Shown here: one piece after another, positions 25,826 through 35,208 of the stretch
How positions within the stretch are numbered: the stretch's first letter is position 1
How the letters are laid out: every line of letters starts with the position of its first letter
From: Cognatishimia activa
GTDB lineage: Bacteria; Pseudomonadota; Alphaproteobacteria; Rhodobacterales; Rhodobacteraceae
Length of the DNA: 64,000 nt
Reading direction: 5' to 3'
Assembly (NCBI RefSeq): GCF_001458335.1
Contig: NZ_CYTO01000009.1
Coordinates: 112,066 to 176,065, forward strand
Made by a program: the position numbers and the translations under genes
Notes under the pieces: generated by a model
What the model was told of the DNA's origin: nothing
The model's database searches: none
Seen by the model: only the letters and a program-made list of their open reading frames with translations

Positions 25826-25840
25826 AGGTATTCTCCTTTG
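25823..25840 (-). promoter_or_regulatory. Hairpin over ribosome-binding site and start codon of the EF-hand gene
   Basis: CAAAGG-AGAATA-CCTTTG on the minus strand (6-bp perfect stem, 6-base loop) encloses AAGGAG and the TTG start, with a GATC/GATC extension outside. It could restrain translation initiation. Inference from sequence only. Confidence 0.4.
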
Positions 25841-26009
25841 TTGATCTGCTGCCTCGGCGCAAACTTACCATAATTATGTTAAAGCTAGGTTTCAGTCTGT
25901 TCTGAATGGCCTGTTTGAATTTTGAGCCGGAAAAAGTGCCTTGGCTCAGTGCGTTATTTCTGTTTCTGTCTGATGGTTGGTCCAATGTGGGCTAGGGGAA
26001 GCAACTAAA

Positions 26010-26639
26010 ATGATTGATCTTGCGATCTATATCCCAGCGTGTTTCGCGATTAATTTGGCCTTTGGGCCGAATAACCTATTGGCCATGACACACGGCACTC
26101 AGGCCGGCACGGGATTTGCCCTCAGGGCAGGGATGGGGCGCATTTTGGCCTTTGCACCGATGATAGCAATTTCTGCGATCGGGCTTGGTGTGATCCTGTC
26201 CGCGTCGGCCATGGTGTTTACAGCGGTTAAGATTTTCGGTGCGGCCTATCTGGTTTGGCTGGGCGTAGCGCTACTACGGTCATCGGCGTCGGCGGACATC
26301 TCAGAGCTGGCGCCGCGTCCGCTTGAATTTCGCTCGGCTTTTCGCAGTGAAATGCTGGTCGCCTTTGGTAACCCAAAAGCGATCTTGGTCTTTGCAGCCT
26401 TTTTCCCGCAATTTGTGGTCGTTGAAAACTACACACAAAGCTATTTGATCTTGGGCAGTCTGTTCCTGCTAATGGAAATTGCGGCTCTTTTGATCTACGC
26501 CGGTATCGGTCGGTTTGCCGCGCGTGCTGCCTCAAGGCGACTGCACTGGTTCCAGCGCGCGTCTGGTTTTGGGATGATTGCCTTTGGGCTCTTGCTTTTG
26601 TTTACCCCAAAACCGGGCAATCAGGGATTGGCGGTTTGA
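26010..26639 (+). CDS. LysE/RhtB family amino-acid exporter
   Basis: A 209-residue inner-membrane exporter with about six membrane segments. The N-terminal signature FAINLAFGPNNLLAMTHGTQAG corresponds to the LysE/RhtB motif (usually PGPN), followed by FGAAYLVWLGVALLRS and FGNPKAILVFAAFFPQFV. The exported substrate is unknown. Start ATG 26010 with AGGGGAA upstream; the frame extends to 25977 without support. The ogt gene follows 3 bases after its stop. Confidence 0.9.
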   Translation: MIDLAIYIPACFAINLAFGPNNLLAMTHGTQAGTGFALRAGMGRILAFAPMIAISAIGLGVILSASAMVFTAVKIFGAAYLVWLGVALLRSSASADISELAPRPLEFRSAFRSEMLVAFGNPKAILVFAAFFPQFVVVENYTQSYLILGSLFLLMEIAALLIYAGIGRFAARAASRRLHWFQRASGFGMIAFGLLLLFTPKPGNQGLAV

Positions 26640-26642
26640 GTG

Positions 26643-27098
26643 ATGCTAAGTGCATGTTTCCATAGCCCTGTGGGCGCGTTGACTGTCTTTGAAGAGGACG
26701 GAGCCATCACCAGCCTGAGATGGGCGGAAAAGGAGTCTGCGCATACTGCGCTTTTGGATCAAACCGTCACGCAACTTGCGGCCTACTTTGCTAGCGAGCT
26801 GCAGGTGTTTGACCTGCCGCTCAATGTCAAAGGGTCTGAATTTCAGCGGGCCGTATGTGACGAGATGCTCAAAATCCCCTATGGCGAAACCTGCACCTAT
26901 GGCGATATTGCCAAGACGCTTGGCGTGTCAGCCCAACCTGTTGGCGGTGCTTGCGGTGCCAATCCTATTCCGATCATCATCCCTTGCCACCGCGTGATGG
27001 GGGCGGGCGGTAAGCTGACGGGGTTTAGCGGGGCAGGCGGGGTTGAAACCAAAGTGGCCCTGTTGCGCCATGAAGGGGCGGGCGGCTTTCTGATCTGA
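26643..27098 (+). CDS. ogt: Methylated-DNA--protein-cysteine methyltransferase
   Basis: Suicide DNA repair protein removing alkyl groups from O6-methylguanine. The 151-residue product has the HTH-like segment GSEFQRAVCDEMLKIPYGET and the active-site motif IPCHRV, with the acceptor cysteine at residue 115. The usual Tyr-Gly of YGDIA is present. Ala-Asn-Pro-Ile precedes the active site as in the family. It is directly downstream of the LysE gene, probably co-transcribed. GTG at 26640 is an alternative start. Confidence 0.93.
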   Translation: MLSACFHSPVGALTVFEEDGAITSLRWAEKESAHTALLDQTVTQLAAYFASELQVFDLPLNVKGSEFQRAVCDEMLKIPYGETCTYGDIAKTLGVSAQPVGGACGANPIPIIIPCHRVMGAGGKLTGFSGAGGVETKVALLRHEGAGGFLI

Positions 27099-27167
27099 CA
27101 TTGATCAAAGCGGTGATCTGGTGAACCTGTCAGGTTGACATGCGTATTGCTGAGAAAGGACATTCGC

Positions 27168-27626
27168 ATGACAGATCGCGCGGCACTGAAAAAGGCCATT
27201 CACGACCGACTGATGGCTTCGGAAGAGGGCGAATTGGCGGTGGCCATGACGCATTATGAGGCCCATTTGAGCCAGTCCCAAACCGGAGATCATGATCTTC
27301 ATGATACGGATGATCAGGTCGCATCCCGCGAAAGCCGCGATCTTGCAGCTGCTTTTGATGCACCTGTGCAGGCACACCACGCGAAAGTCGACGCAATAGA
27401 AAACACCGATTTCTCGCTGACGGATTATGTGAGGCCCGGCGCGGCGGTCAGCTTTAACAACCGGCATTTTGTTGTCTGCGTGGCAACCGCGCGTTTTGAC
27501 GTGATTGGAACCACTTACATGGGCATCTCCACCGGAAGCCCGATCTATGAAGCCATAGCGGGATTGCACGCCGGAGACCGCTTTACCTTTCAAGGTTCAG
27601 AGCTAGAGATCTCTGATGTCCTTTGA
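27168..27626 (+). CDS. Hypothetical protein with a GreA/GreB-like C-terminal domain
   Basis: A 152-residue protein. The N-terminal half is helical and charged, starting MTDRAALKKAIHDRL. The C-terminal half (TDYVRPGAAVSFNNRHFVVC ... GISTGSPIYEAIAGLHAGDR) resembles the FKBP-like C-terminal domain of transcription elongation factors GreA/GreB/Rnk, including the S-P-hydrophobic-A-hydrophobic-x-G-hydrophobic-x-x-G-D pattern. The N-terminal part does not look like the Gre coiled coil with its acidic tip, so anti-pausing activity is not implied. ATG 27168 with AAAGGA 7 bases upstream. Converges with pcs. Confidence 0.7.
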   Translation: MTDRAALKKAIHDRLMASEEGELAVAMTHYEAHLSQSQTGDHDLHDTDDQVASRESRDLAAAFDAPVQAHHAKVDAIENTDFSLTDYVRPGAAVSFNNRHFVVCVATARFDVIGTTYMGISTGSPIYEAIAGLHAGDRFTFQGSELEISDVL

Positions 27627-27649
27627 CCAATAAAATGGCATGGATTGCG

Positions 27650-28360
27650 CTACAGGGTGTCGAGCTCTGTGGTGCGATCCGGCAGGATTTGTTGCACGAT
27701 CCCGATCAGCAGCAAGTAGATTGAGGTCACGACCAGCCCCCAGTGGGCCCAGCTTTCGGGATGAAAATCCACCCATGCGGCCCAGCCGGCAAAGAACGTC
27801 CAAGCCAGGGCCATCGGAAGCGACACGCGACGCCAGCGCTCTGTACGTACCGGATGGATAAAGCGAAGGGGTAAGAACATCGCGATGGCCAGCGTCGAAA
27901 CCAAGGCCAGACTGACCCAGAAATTTGGCTCGAGCGCGAAGATGACCAAGACCAACATGTTCCAGCATCCAGGGAAACCTGAGAAGGAATTGTCTTTTGT
28001 TTTCATGCGTATATCTGCGAAATACATGGCAGACGCAAAAGTGATGATGATAATCGCAAACCAACCGGTCCAGCCGTCCATCAGACCCGATTTAAACAAG
28101 GCAAATGCGGGAATGAACACATAGGTGAGGTAGTCGATGATTAGGTCGAGCAGTGCCCCATCAAACTCCGACGCATGGGTTTTAACGTCGTATCGCCGGG
28201 CTAAAGGACCATCGATCCCGTCCACGGCAAAGGCCACAACCAACCACAAAAACATGAGGCTCCACTCGCCATCTACAGCAGCGAGCATGGCCAGCATGGC
28301 AAAGACCGCGCCGGAGGCGGTCAGCAAATGAACGGAGAGGGCTTTGTAACGTAGGCTCAT
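27650..28360 (-). CDS. pcs: Phosphatidylcholine synthase
   Basis: Inner-membrane enzyme condensing choline with CDP-diacylglycerol to phosphatidylcholine, found in alphaproteobacteria. The 236-residue protein has the CDP-alcohol phosphatidyltransferase signature D-G-x2-A-R-x8-G-x3-D-x3-D (DGIDGPLARRYDVKTHASEF then DGALLDLIIDY) and about eight membrane segments; this length and arrangement fit Pcs rather than PgsA. Monocistronic as far as visible. Confidence 0.9.
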   Translation of the reverse strand: MSLRYKALSVHLLTASGAVFAMLAMLAAVDGEWSLMFLWLVVAFAVDGIDGPLARRYDVKTHASEFDGALLDLIIDYLTYVFIPAFALFKSGLMDGWTGWFAIIIITFASAMYFADIRMKTKDNSFSGFPGCWNMLVLVIFALEPNFWVSLALVSTLAIAMFLPLRFIHPVRTERWRRVSLPMALAWTFFAGWAAWVDFHPESWAHWGLVVTSIYLLLIGIVQQILPDRTTELDTL

Positions 28361-28418
28361 CCGCTTCTGATGGCCTAAAACGCGCGTTGTTGCAACGCGC
28401 GCGACGGTTCCTGTGTGC

Positions 28419-29738
28419 TTATTTGACGATCATCTCGTCTTTCACAAACATATTCGCCCAAGCACGGTCAATTAGGTCTGGGGTCATCTGGTAAGGGATG
28501 CCCTCAAACTCACAGATCGAGATCATCTGATCGATCAAGAAAACCGGCTGGTAGTTTGCATAAATATTGTCGATCGTCGGGTATTTCTTCTGCAGAAGAT
28601 GCACCAGTGCCGTTTCATCCAGCGGCACACCCTTCTTGCGCGCGACCAGCGCGAAGATTTTCAGGAAGTCTTCTTGGTTCGGACCGTCAATCTTGATTTT
28701 AAAGAAGATCCGGCGCAGGGCCGCTTGGTCAAAAATCTCATTCGGGTGGAAGTTGGTCGAGAAGACCACCAACGTATCAAACGGGGTTTCAAACTTCTCA
28801 CCAGATTGTAGCGCGAGGATATCGCGGCTTTCTTCCAATGGAACAATCCAACGGTTCACCAGCGCCTGTGGTGGTTCTTGCTGACGACCCAAGTCGTCCA
28901 CGATGAAGATACCGCCAGCGGCCTTAAGCTGCAGCGGTGCCTGATAGGTACGTGCTGTAGGGTTGTAGACCAGGTCCAGCATATCCAGCGTCAGTTCACC
29001 GCCGGTGATGACCGTAGGGCGGTCACAGCGCACATAACGGCTGTCAAAGCTGCGTTTGCGGCGCAGGCTGTTTGGGTCATCCACTTCCGCTTCTGCTTTG
29101 GAATGCACAATCGGGTCATAAACCGTAATCACCTGACCGGCATATTCAATCGCACGGGGCACATAGACCTTGTCACCCATCGCGTCGCGAATGCCGTTTG
29201 AGATCGAGGATTTGCCGTTGCCCGGAGGACCATACATCAGGATAGACCGACCGGCACTTACCGCCGGGCCAAGGTGGTCGAGCAAGCTGTCAGGCAGGAT
29301 CAAATGCCCCATGGCATCGGTCAACTGCTGACGGGAAATCTGAATATTGCGGATGGATTGACGTTTGATTTGTTCGCCATAGACCGCCAGCGGCACTGGC
29401 ATCGCGCCATAGTATTCGGACTGCGCCAAAGCGTCTTGGGCACGGGTTTTGCCAGCGTCGGTCAGCTGATAGCCCATTTCATTGCCAGAGTTGGCATTCA
29501 ATGTACCGGTGGCTTCCAGAAACTTCTGTTCGCGCGCCATGTCGATCAGTTCTTGCGTCACCGCTGTGGGCAAGCAAATCGCCCGCGCCACGTCGCTGAC
29601 CATATCCACATTCTTGCGGAACATGGTTTTCAGCAGAATATCCCGCATCATCACGATGGGCAGTTTCATGTCCTCCAGCCGTTTTGGGGCAGGGGGGGCA
29701 ATCACCGTGCTAGCGGCGGTTTCAAGCGGCATATTCAT
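28419..29738 (-). CDS. AAA+ ATPase adjacent to the Tad pilus locus
   Basis: A 439-residue ATPase with Walker A GPPGNGKSS, Walker B IFIVDDLG and a sensor-like FDTLVVFSTNFHPNEIF followed by the arginine-finger region AALRRIFFKI. The N-terminal 120 residues look like a winged-helix region (MVSDVARAICLPTAVTQELIDM). Proteins of this type are found beside tad/cpa genes in Rhodobacterales, but no function is established. ATG 29738 with AAAGG ahead is chosen over 29756. It lies 102 bases downstream of tadV, same strand, and may belong to the Tad unit. Confidence 0.8.
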   Translation of the reverse strand: MNMPLETAASTVIAPPAPKRLEDMKLPIVMMRDILLKTMFRKNVDMVSDVARAICLPTAVTQELIDMAREQKFLEATGTLNANSGNEMGYQLTDAGKTRAQDALAQSEYYGAMPVPLAVYGEQIKRQSIRNIQISRQQLTDAMGHLILPDSLLDHLGPAVSAGRSILMYGPPGNGKSSISNGIRDAMGDKVYVPRAIEYAGQVITVYDPIVHSKAEAEVDDPNSLRRKRSFDSRYVRCDRPTVITGGELTLDMLDLVYNPTARTYQAPLQLKAAGGIFIVDDLGRQQEPPQALVNRWIVPLEESRDILALQSGEKFETPFDTLVVFSTNFHPNEIFDQAALRRIFFKIKIDGPNQEDFLKIFALVARKKGVPLDETALVHLLQKKYPTIDNIYANYQPVFLIDQMISICEFEGIPYQMTPDLIDRAWANMFVKDEMIVK

Positions 29739-29840
29739 GGCATGACCTTTGATCAAACGCGTAGTAATCCGCGCTTTATCATCGCGATGAACATGGCAGG
29801 AATTGGGCGAGGGAAAGGTATTGGGGTGCGCCCTAAGCGC

Positions 29841-30329
29841 TTAGCTTAGCGCCCCCAACAGAAGATAAATCAACAATGTGCCACCCAGCGCGAGCCCCAT
29901 GGGGAAGTCTTTCTTCTGGTCCCAGCTTTCCCATTCCGGCACCATGCGTCGCACAGGGCTATGTTTGGCGAGCTTATGAGTCACCCAAGCCGCAATCAGC
30001 GTGCTCGCAAAAATAACCGCAAGCTGCGTGGCGTCTCCAAGCGGAATGAATGGCGCTGCAGCTGCTGCAAATTTCGCATCACCCGCGCCAACAAGGCCGC
30101 CTGCATTCAGCACGATCCCAACCAGAAGGATCACAATAAGATGTAGATAGCGCCAGAGATACGTTTCAAATGGCAATGCAAATACGCCGACGACAGCGAA
30201 GACGAGAAATAAAACCATCACCGCTTTATTGGTGATCTTCATCATCTTCATGTCGGTCCAGGCGACGTAAAGACAGATCGGTGCGACAAAGGGTAGGAAC
30301 CAAAGCGCCTCAGTCAGGGTGATTTGCAT
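29841..30329 (-). CDS. tadV: Prepilin peptidase TadV/CpaA
   Basis: Membrane aspartic peptidase (A24 family) that matures Flp prepilins. The 162-residue protein has both catalytic aspartates in context: AWTDMKMMKITN and GAGDAKFAAA, with about five membrane segments. Its start overlaps the stop of the upstream TPR lipoprotein by one base (TAATG). The expected substrates are the two Flp pilins at 40052 and 40396. Confidence 0.9.
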   Translation of the reverse strand: MQITLTEALWFLPFVAPICLYVAWTDMKMMKITNKAVMVLFLVFAVVGVFALPFETYLWRYLHLIVILLVGIVLNAGGLVGAGDAKFAAAAAPFIPLGDATQLAVIFASTLIAAWVTHKLAKHSPVRRMVPEWESWDQKKDFPMGLALGGTLLIYLLLGALS

Positions 30330-31177
30330 TAGCTTGCTTCCAGGGCCCGAAGACTACGTACTGCTGTCTCAAAATGCTGCGGGTGCGTGTCGATGGCTTC
30401 ACGCAGAAGCGCTTTGCCGATTTCGACATCGCCCTGTTTGATCGCTGAGAGCGCGAGGGTGTGCAAAAGCTGCGCCCGCTCGGTTTGCTCCATTGGGACC
30501 ACTGGCAATGAATAATTCCGTTGCGCGGCGCGGGCCAGAACAAGGTTATTTTTCGCGGTGAACAATCCTGTGTCTTCGCGGATGGCCTGCCCAAACAGGC
30601 GCTCTGCATCAGAGAAATCGCCGCGGGTGAGTTTTGAATAGCCCCAGTTGTTCAGGACGCCGGCTGGTCGCGTGGTCAGACCGATCGCGGTTTCGTAGAA
30701 ACTGTCGGCCTTCTTCCACTCCTTGGCGGAGTCCGCGACCACGGCTTCTAGGCGATAGCGTTTGAATGTCTCGTGAGTCGGCGGGATCGCATCCAGCGTT
30801 TTATCCGCTTGTTCCCAATCGCCAGTGCGGATCAGTGCGTCGGCTAGATCAACCTGATCATCAAGTCGGCTATCTGGGTGTTTCACAACACGTTTCCAAG
30901 CGGTGACGGATTCATCATATCGTTTTGCGCGCACCAGAGACGTGGCAAGGCCCCGTTGAATATCAATGCGATCCGGGTTTTCGGATAATGTTCGTGAGAA
31001 ATAAGCGACCGCTTCATTTGGATCCGCTGCGGTGAGCATCACGTCCGATAGGTCCGCCCCATCGATTGCGTTCACCGCTTCAAGAGCACGATCTACTTCT
31101 GCTTCGCCTGCTTTTTGACAGCCCGCCAGCACTACCGCTGCGGCGAGCCCCATACCCATTAGAATAGACTGGCGCAT
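30329..31177 (-). CDS. tadD: TadD-like tetratricopeptide lipoprotein
   Basis: A 282-residue protein with a lipoprotein signal peptide (AAAVVLAGC lipobox) and several TPR-type helical repeats (VAYFSRTLSENPDRIDIQRG; SRLDDQVDLADALIRTGDWE; LNNWGYSKLTRGDFSDAERL). TadD homologues are pilotins or assembly factors of the Tad secretin. A second TPR lipoprotein lies immediately upstream; the two together replace the single TadD of the classical locus. Confidence 0.85.
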   Translation of the reverse strand: MRQSILMGMGLAAAVVLAGCQKAGEAEVDRALEAVNAIDGADLSDVMLTAADPNEAVAYFSRTLSENPDRIDIQRGLATSLVRAKRYDESVTAWKRVVKHPDSRLDDQVDLADALIRTGDWEQADKTLDAIPPTHETFKRYRLEAVVADSAKEWKKADSFYETAIGLTTRPAGVLNNWGYSKLTRGDFSDAERLFGQAIREDTGLFTAKNNLVLARAAQRNYSLPVVPMEQTERAQLLHTLALSAIKQGDVEIGKALLREAIDTHPQHFETAVRSLRALEAS

Positions 31178-31203
31178 TTTATGCGTCCTTTTGCTGCTCG
31201 TCT

Positions 31204-31758
31204 CTATGGTGTGCTTTGAAGGAGATAGTCAGCTCCGCCCCGGCGCACCAATTTGAATTCTTGTTCTAATTGAGAGGCATCATAATCAGGATTTTCAAAT
31301 TTTGCGAGTGCCAAGCGCAAATTGTCGCGAATTGCGTCACTTTCGCCATTGTCCAGTGCGAACGCCCTGCGCAGATACTGGACGGCTTCCGCTGTTTTGT
31401 CTCGCTCGATCAGAATGACGCCGAGGTTGTTTAAGATTTCTGGACTGAATTCGTTCTTCTCGATCGCGTCACGCAGATTGGATTCTGCTTGTCCCAAACG
31501 ACCCAAACGCAGGTTCGCGCTGCCGATGTTTGATAGGATTTCCGCGGTAAGGCCTTCTTTGGCTGCAGCGCGTGTATAAGCATCCAATGCGAGCTCATAT
31601 TCTCCGGCATCCATCAGACGATGGCCGACAAGTATTTGATCTACGGCGTCTTTTTTTGAGTCTACGCTTGGCGCAAAAGGGCTGTCTTTAGATGTGCCAA
31701 GGCCGCCCGTGGTACAGGCGGCCAATGCAAGACCGAAAATCAGAACTAGTTTTGACAT
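31204..31758 (-). CDS. Second tetratricopeptide lipoprotein of the Tad locus
   Basis: A 184-residue lipoprotein starting MSKLVLIFGLALAACTTGG (lipobox LAAC), with three to four TPR repeats (GHRLMDAGEYELALDAYTRA; SNIGSANLRLGRLGQAESNL; NNLGVILIERDKTAEAVQYL). It is shorter than TadD and ends in a charged RRGGADYLLQ segment. No strong ribosome-binding site precedes the ATG; a GTG at 31779 is an alternative start. Co-transcribed with tadC and tadD, presumably supporting secretin assembly in the outer membrane. Confidence 0.85.
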   Translation of the reverse strand: MSKLVLIFGLALAACTTGGLGTSKDSPFAPSVDSKKDAVDQILVGHRLMDAGEYELALDAYTRAAAKEGLTAEILSNIGSANLRLGRLGQAESNLRDAIEKNEFSPEILNNLGVILIERDKTAEAVQYLRRAFALDNGESDAIRDNLRLALAKFENPDYDASQLEQEFKLVRRGGADYLLQSTP

Positions 31759-31784
31759 CAGCCGATTGAGTTGTTTCACGTTGC

Positions 31785-32771
31785 CTACTGCGAGATCTGT
31801 GTAATGTTCACCACGGACGGGGAAACCAAGATCAAAAGAAGTGGCGGAACCGTCAGCATCATAGTGGCAAGAGTCATCTTGGTTGGCAACTTGTTTGCCG
31901 CTTCCTCTGCGCGCATGACACGCTTGTCGCGCATTTCGGCCGAATAAACCCGAAGCGCGTCGGCAATTGGCGTACCAAAGGTAGTGGATTGGTTCATCAC
32001 GGTCACAAAGCTTGACACGTCGGTCACGCCGCAACGTTCTCCCATATCGGTCAAAACGGTTGATTTGTCTTTACCGGCTTTCATCTCGTGGGCGACGATT
32101 TCATATTCGTCTGCCAAGGTTGGGAAGCTGGCGCGCAGTTCTTTTGCAACACGGATGATGGCTTGGTCCAGAGATTGGCCCGCTTCCACACATACGAGCA
32201 TCATATCAAGGCTGTCAGGGAAGCCGTTGGTGATCTCTTCCTTGCGGCTGTCAACACGGCGTGTGATCCAGTATTTTGGCAGGAAGTAACCGGCAGCACC
32301 GGGGCCAAGGACCCATTGCAGCATGTCTTTGGTTGTTGCGGTTTCCGGATCGAGTGCCAGCGTGAAATACGCGACCCCAATGATCAGGCCGAGCACGCCA
32401 AAACCAACCTGCGCAAGGTAAAATGCGCGCACCGCATCGCGAGACTGGTAGCCAGCTTGCATCAGTTTGAGCTGCATCGAGGAAAGTTCTTCCTCGTTTT
32501 GAGGTTCAAGGAACCCTTTGTATTTTTCAAGCTTCTCATTGTTGGAAGCGCGGCGCAAAGCTTCTTTGTTGGCTTTGGCCTTTTTTGAGTCATTGGTCGT
32601 GCCTTCACGGCCCGCTTTACCCAATTTGGCGAGGGGGTCGTTTTTGTCACGCATTATCATGGCGATTGCCATTGCGACTGTCACAATACCCAGGGCACCA
32701 ACGATGATTACGGGTCCGAAGGGACCAAGGGCGTTTGTCATCAGATTTGTAAGTGTATCGAAAATAGGCAT
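31785..32771 (-). CDS. tadC: Tad pilus inner-membrane protein TadC
   Basis: A 328-residue type II secretion F-domain protein forming, with TadB, the membrane platform for Flp pilus assembly. Membrane segments flank a cytoplasmic GspF domain (FPDSLDMMLVCVEAGQSLDQAI; VAHEMKAGKDKSTVLTDMGE; PTKMTLATMMLTVPPLLLIL). It starts 10 bases after tadB. The typical order cpaF-tadB-tadC is kept. Confidence 0.93.
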   Translation of the reverse strand: MPIFDTLTNLMTNALGPFGPVIIVGALGIVTVAMAIAMIMRDKNDPLAKLGKAGREGTTNDSKKAKANKEALRRASNNEKLEKYKGFLEPQNEEELSSMQLKLMQAGYQSRDAVRAFYLAQVGFGVLGLIIGVAYFTLALDPETATTKDMLQWVLGPGAAGYFLPKYWITRRVDSRKEEITNGFPDSLDMMLVCVEAGQSLDQAIIRVAKELRASFPTLADEYEIVAHEMKAGKDKSTVLTDMGERCGVTDVSSFVTVMNQSTTFGTPIADALRVYSAEMRDKRVMRAEEAANKLPTKMTLATMMLTVPPLLLILVSPSVVNITQISQ

Positions 32772-32780
32772 TGGGTGTCC

Positions 32781-33743
32781 TTACACTTTGATATTTGTGA
32801 GAATGCGCATGACGATCAGGTTGGCTGCCAGAAATAAGCCAACCGCAATGCAGCCCATGACAAACCAAGGGTGCGTTTTCACTTCGTCGTAATAGTGAGG
32901 GTCGCTCAAATTGATGAAAATCAATGCTGCAACCGGGAAGCCAGACAGGAATTTACCTGACCATTTCGCCTCCGCCGTAATCGCTTTCACACGACGGAAC
33001 AGGCGGAAACGAGCGCGGATCACTTTTGACAGACCCGCGAGGATCTCAGCCAAGTTACCACCGGATTGTTGTTGGATGGTGACTGCCACCGCCAAGAAAC
33101 GCATGTCCTGCATGTCCAGACGTTCTGCCATGTCTTTAAGAGCTTCGCCCACATCGCGACCGTAAGCGGATTCGTCTGCGATTACGCCGAATTCTGTCGC
33201 CAATGGATCAGGTGTTTCCTTCGCAACGATCTGGATCGCTGACGAGAACGGGTGACCGACGCGCAGACTGCGGACCATCAATTCGATGGCATCCGGCAAT
33301 TGCTCTTCGATCATGGATACACGTTTGCCGGCCTTCATGCTGACCCATGTATAGACCGCGCCAATACCCACTGCTGCAGACATGAGCACGTTGGTGAGCA
33401 TGCCTGCCTGCGTGCCGATGGTCATACCGACAAAGGCAACGCCACTTAGCACAACCATCATCATGATCAATTGCTGCGGGCTAAAGGCAATGGCTGCCTT
33501 CTGCGCTTTTTCTGCGAGCAAGGAATATAGCGGAATGGAGCGAGACTTTGAGTGCTGCGCCATTTCTTTGCGCAACTGTTCTAAGACATCTTGCCGTGCC
33601 GCACCTTTGTCCAGCATTTCAAGACGGCGGCTGACCTTGTTATTCAGGCTGATGGATTTCCCGAAGACCGTTAGATACGCGCCCTCTACTAAAACAAGGA
33701 CGGCCGCGAAAATTAGACCATATATCAGAAGTTCTGTGCTCAT
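32781..33743 (-). CDS. tadB: Tad pilus inner-membrane protein TadB
   Basis: A 320-residue partner of TadC, also with the GspF-type domain (LPDAIELMVRSLRVGHPFSSAI; MQDMRFLAVAVTIQQQSGGNLAEIL) and four membrane segments, the first at the extreme N-terminus (LIYGLIFAAVLVLVEGAYL). It begins 6 bases after the cpaF stop. Confidence 0.93.
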   Translation of the reverse strand: MSTELLIYGLIFAAVLVLVEGAYLTVFGKSISLNNKVSRRLEMLDKGAARQDVLEQLRKEMAQHSKSRSIPLYSLLAEKAQKAAIAFSPQQLIMMMVVLSGVAFVGMTIGTQAGMLTNVLMSAAVGIGAVYTWVSMKAGKRVSMIEEQLPDAIELMVRSLRVGHPFSSAIQIVAKETPDPLATEFGVIADESAYGRDVGEALKDMAERLDMQDMRFLAVAVTIQQQSGGNLAEILAGLSKVIRARFRLFRRVKAITAEAKWSGKFLSGFPVAALIFINLSDPHYYDEVKTHPWFVMGCIAVGLFLAANLIVMRILTNIKV

Positions 33744-33748
33744 GGCTT

Positions 33749-35197
33749 TTATCCTGCACTCGGTTCATAGATATGCGCAGGCAGGTCATAGCCCCACATG
33801 CGGAAACGTTCAGAGAAGTGGCTGCGTACACCGGTCGCTGTAAAATGACCGATGATTTTATTCTCAGGCGTCAAGCCTGTGCGCTGGAAGCGGAAGACCT
33901 CTTGCATAGAGATCACATCTCCTTCCATGCCGGTGATTTCGGTGATGGATGTCATGCGACGAGAACCGTCTTGCAGACGAGAGGCCTGTACGATCAGGTT
34001 CACCGCAGATGAAATCTGCGAGCGAACGGCTTTGATCGGCATTTCGATACCGGCCATCGCGATCATGTTCTCAAGACGCGATACACCATCGCGTGCAGAG
34101 TTCGCGTGGATTGTGGTCATCGAACCGTCGTGACCGGTGTTCATCGCTTGCAGCATGTCGATCACTTCCTCGCCGCGGGTCTCACCCACGATGATGCGGT
34201 CAGGACGCATACGCAGCGCGTTTTTCAGACAGTCGCGCGGGGAAACTTCGCCTTTGCCTTCCACGTTTGGTGGGCGGCTTTCCATGCGGCCCACATGGGT
34301 CTGCTGAAGCTGAAGTTCCGCCGTATCCTCGATGGTGAGGATACGTTCAGAGTTGTCGATGAAAGACGAAAGCGCGTTCAGCGTTGTCGTTTTACCAGAA
34401 CCCGTACCACCTGAAACGATCACGTTCAGGCGGGTCGCGACGGCGGCCTGCAGATACGCGGCCATCTCCTCAGAGAACGCACCAAAGTTCACCAGGTCAT
34501 CAATACCCAGCTTGTCTTTCTTAAACTTACGAATGGAAACCAGTGAGCCATCAACCGCGATTGGCGGGACCATCGCGTTGAAACGAGAGCCATCAGCGAG
34601 ACGAGCGTCCACATAGGGGTTTGATTCATCAACACGACGACCAACGGCCGATACGATCTTGTCGATGATCCGCAACAGGTGCTTTTCATCTTTAAAGGTG
34701 ATGTCTGTTAGCTCGAGCTTACCGGAGCGTTCCACAAAAATCTGCTGCGGACCGTTCACCAAGATGTCGTTCACGGTGTCATCTTGCAGCAATGTTTCCA
34801 GCGGACCGAGGCCGGTGACTTCGTTGTAGAGTTCTTGGAACAGACCAGAACGTTCCTGGCGGTTTAGAACGATCGACCGTTCTTGCAAGACTTCCGTGGA
34901 AATCGCATTGATTTCACTACGCAAATCGTTCTCTGTCGCCTTTTCCAGCGCAGCCAGATTCAAGTTGTCGAGCAATTCGCGGTGAAGTTCCAGTTTGATC
35001 TCACCCAAACGCTCTTTGCGTTTGCGTTCTTTATCACTCGCCTCTGCTTTTGCCTTTGCTTTTGGGATCGGTTTGCGCAGAACTGCACGTTCCAACTCCG
35101 CTGGATCTTGTCCAGCATCCGCTTCCTGGACAGGCGCGGTTTTTGGGGCCGCTTGAACTGGTTTTGCCTGGGTGTCTTTTTTGTATCTGCTAAACAT
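33749..35197 (-). CDS. cpaF: Tad pilus assembly/secretion ATPase CpaF (TadA)
   Basis: A 482-residue hexameric secretion ATPase powering Flp pilus assembly. The N-terminal region is Pro/Ala/Lys-rich (about 60 residues); the catalytic part has Walker [17 protein letters not shown], the acidic [12 protein letters not shown] (Asp box), Walker [21 protein letters not shown] and the His box motif [17 protein letters not shown]. Follows cpaE by 12 bases. Confidence 0.95.
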   Translation of the reverse strand: MFSRYKKDTQAKPVQAAPKTAPVQEADAGQDPAELERAVLRKPIPKAKAKAEASDKERKRKERLGEIKLELHRELLDNLNLAALEKATENDLRSEINAISTEVLQERSIVLNRQERSGLFQELYNEVTGLGPLETLLQDDTVNDILVNGPQQIFVERSGKLELTDITFKDEKHLLRIIDKIVSAVGRRVDESNPYVDARLADGSRFNAMVPPIAVDGSLVSIRKFKKDKLGIDDLVNFGAFSEEMAAYLQAAVATRLNVIVSGGTGSGKTTTLNALSSFIDNSERILTIEDTAELQLQQTHVGRMESRPPNVEGKGEVSPRDCLKNALRMRPDRIIVGETRGEEVIDMLQAMNTGHDGSMTTIHANSARDGVSRLENMIAMAGIEMPIKAVRSQISSAVNLIVQASRLQDGSRRMTSITEITGMEGDVISMQEVFRFQRTGLTPENKIIGHFTATGVRSHFSERFRMWGYDLPAHIYEPSAG

Positions 35198-35208
35198 CCG
35201 TCAATTCC

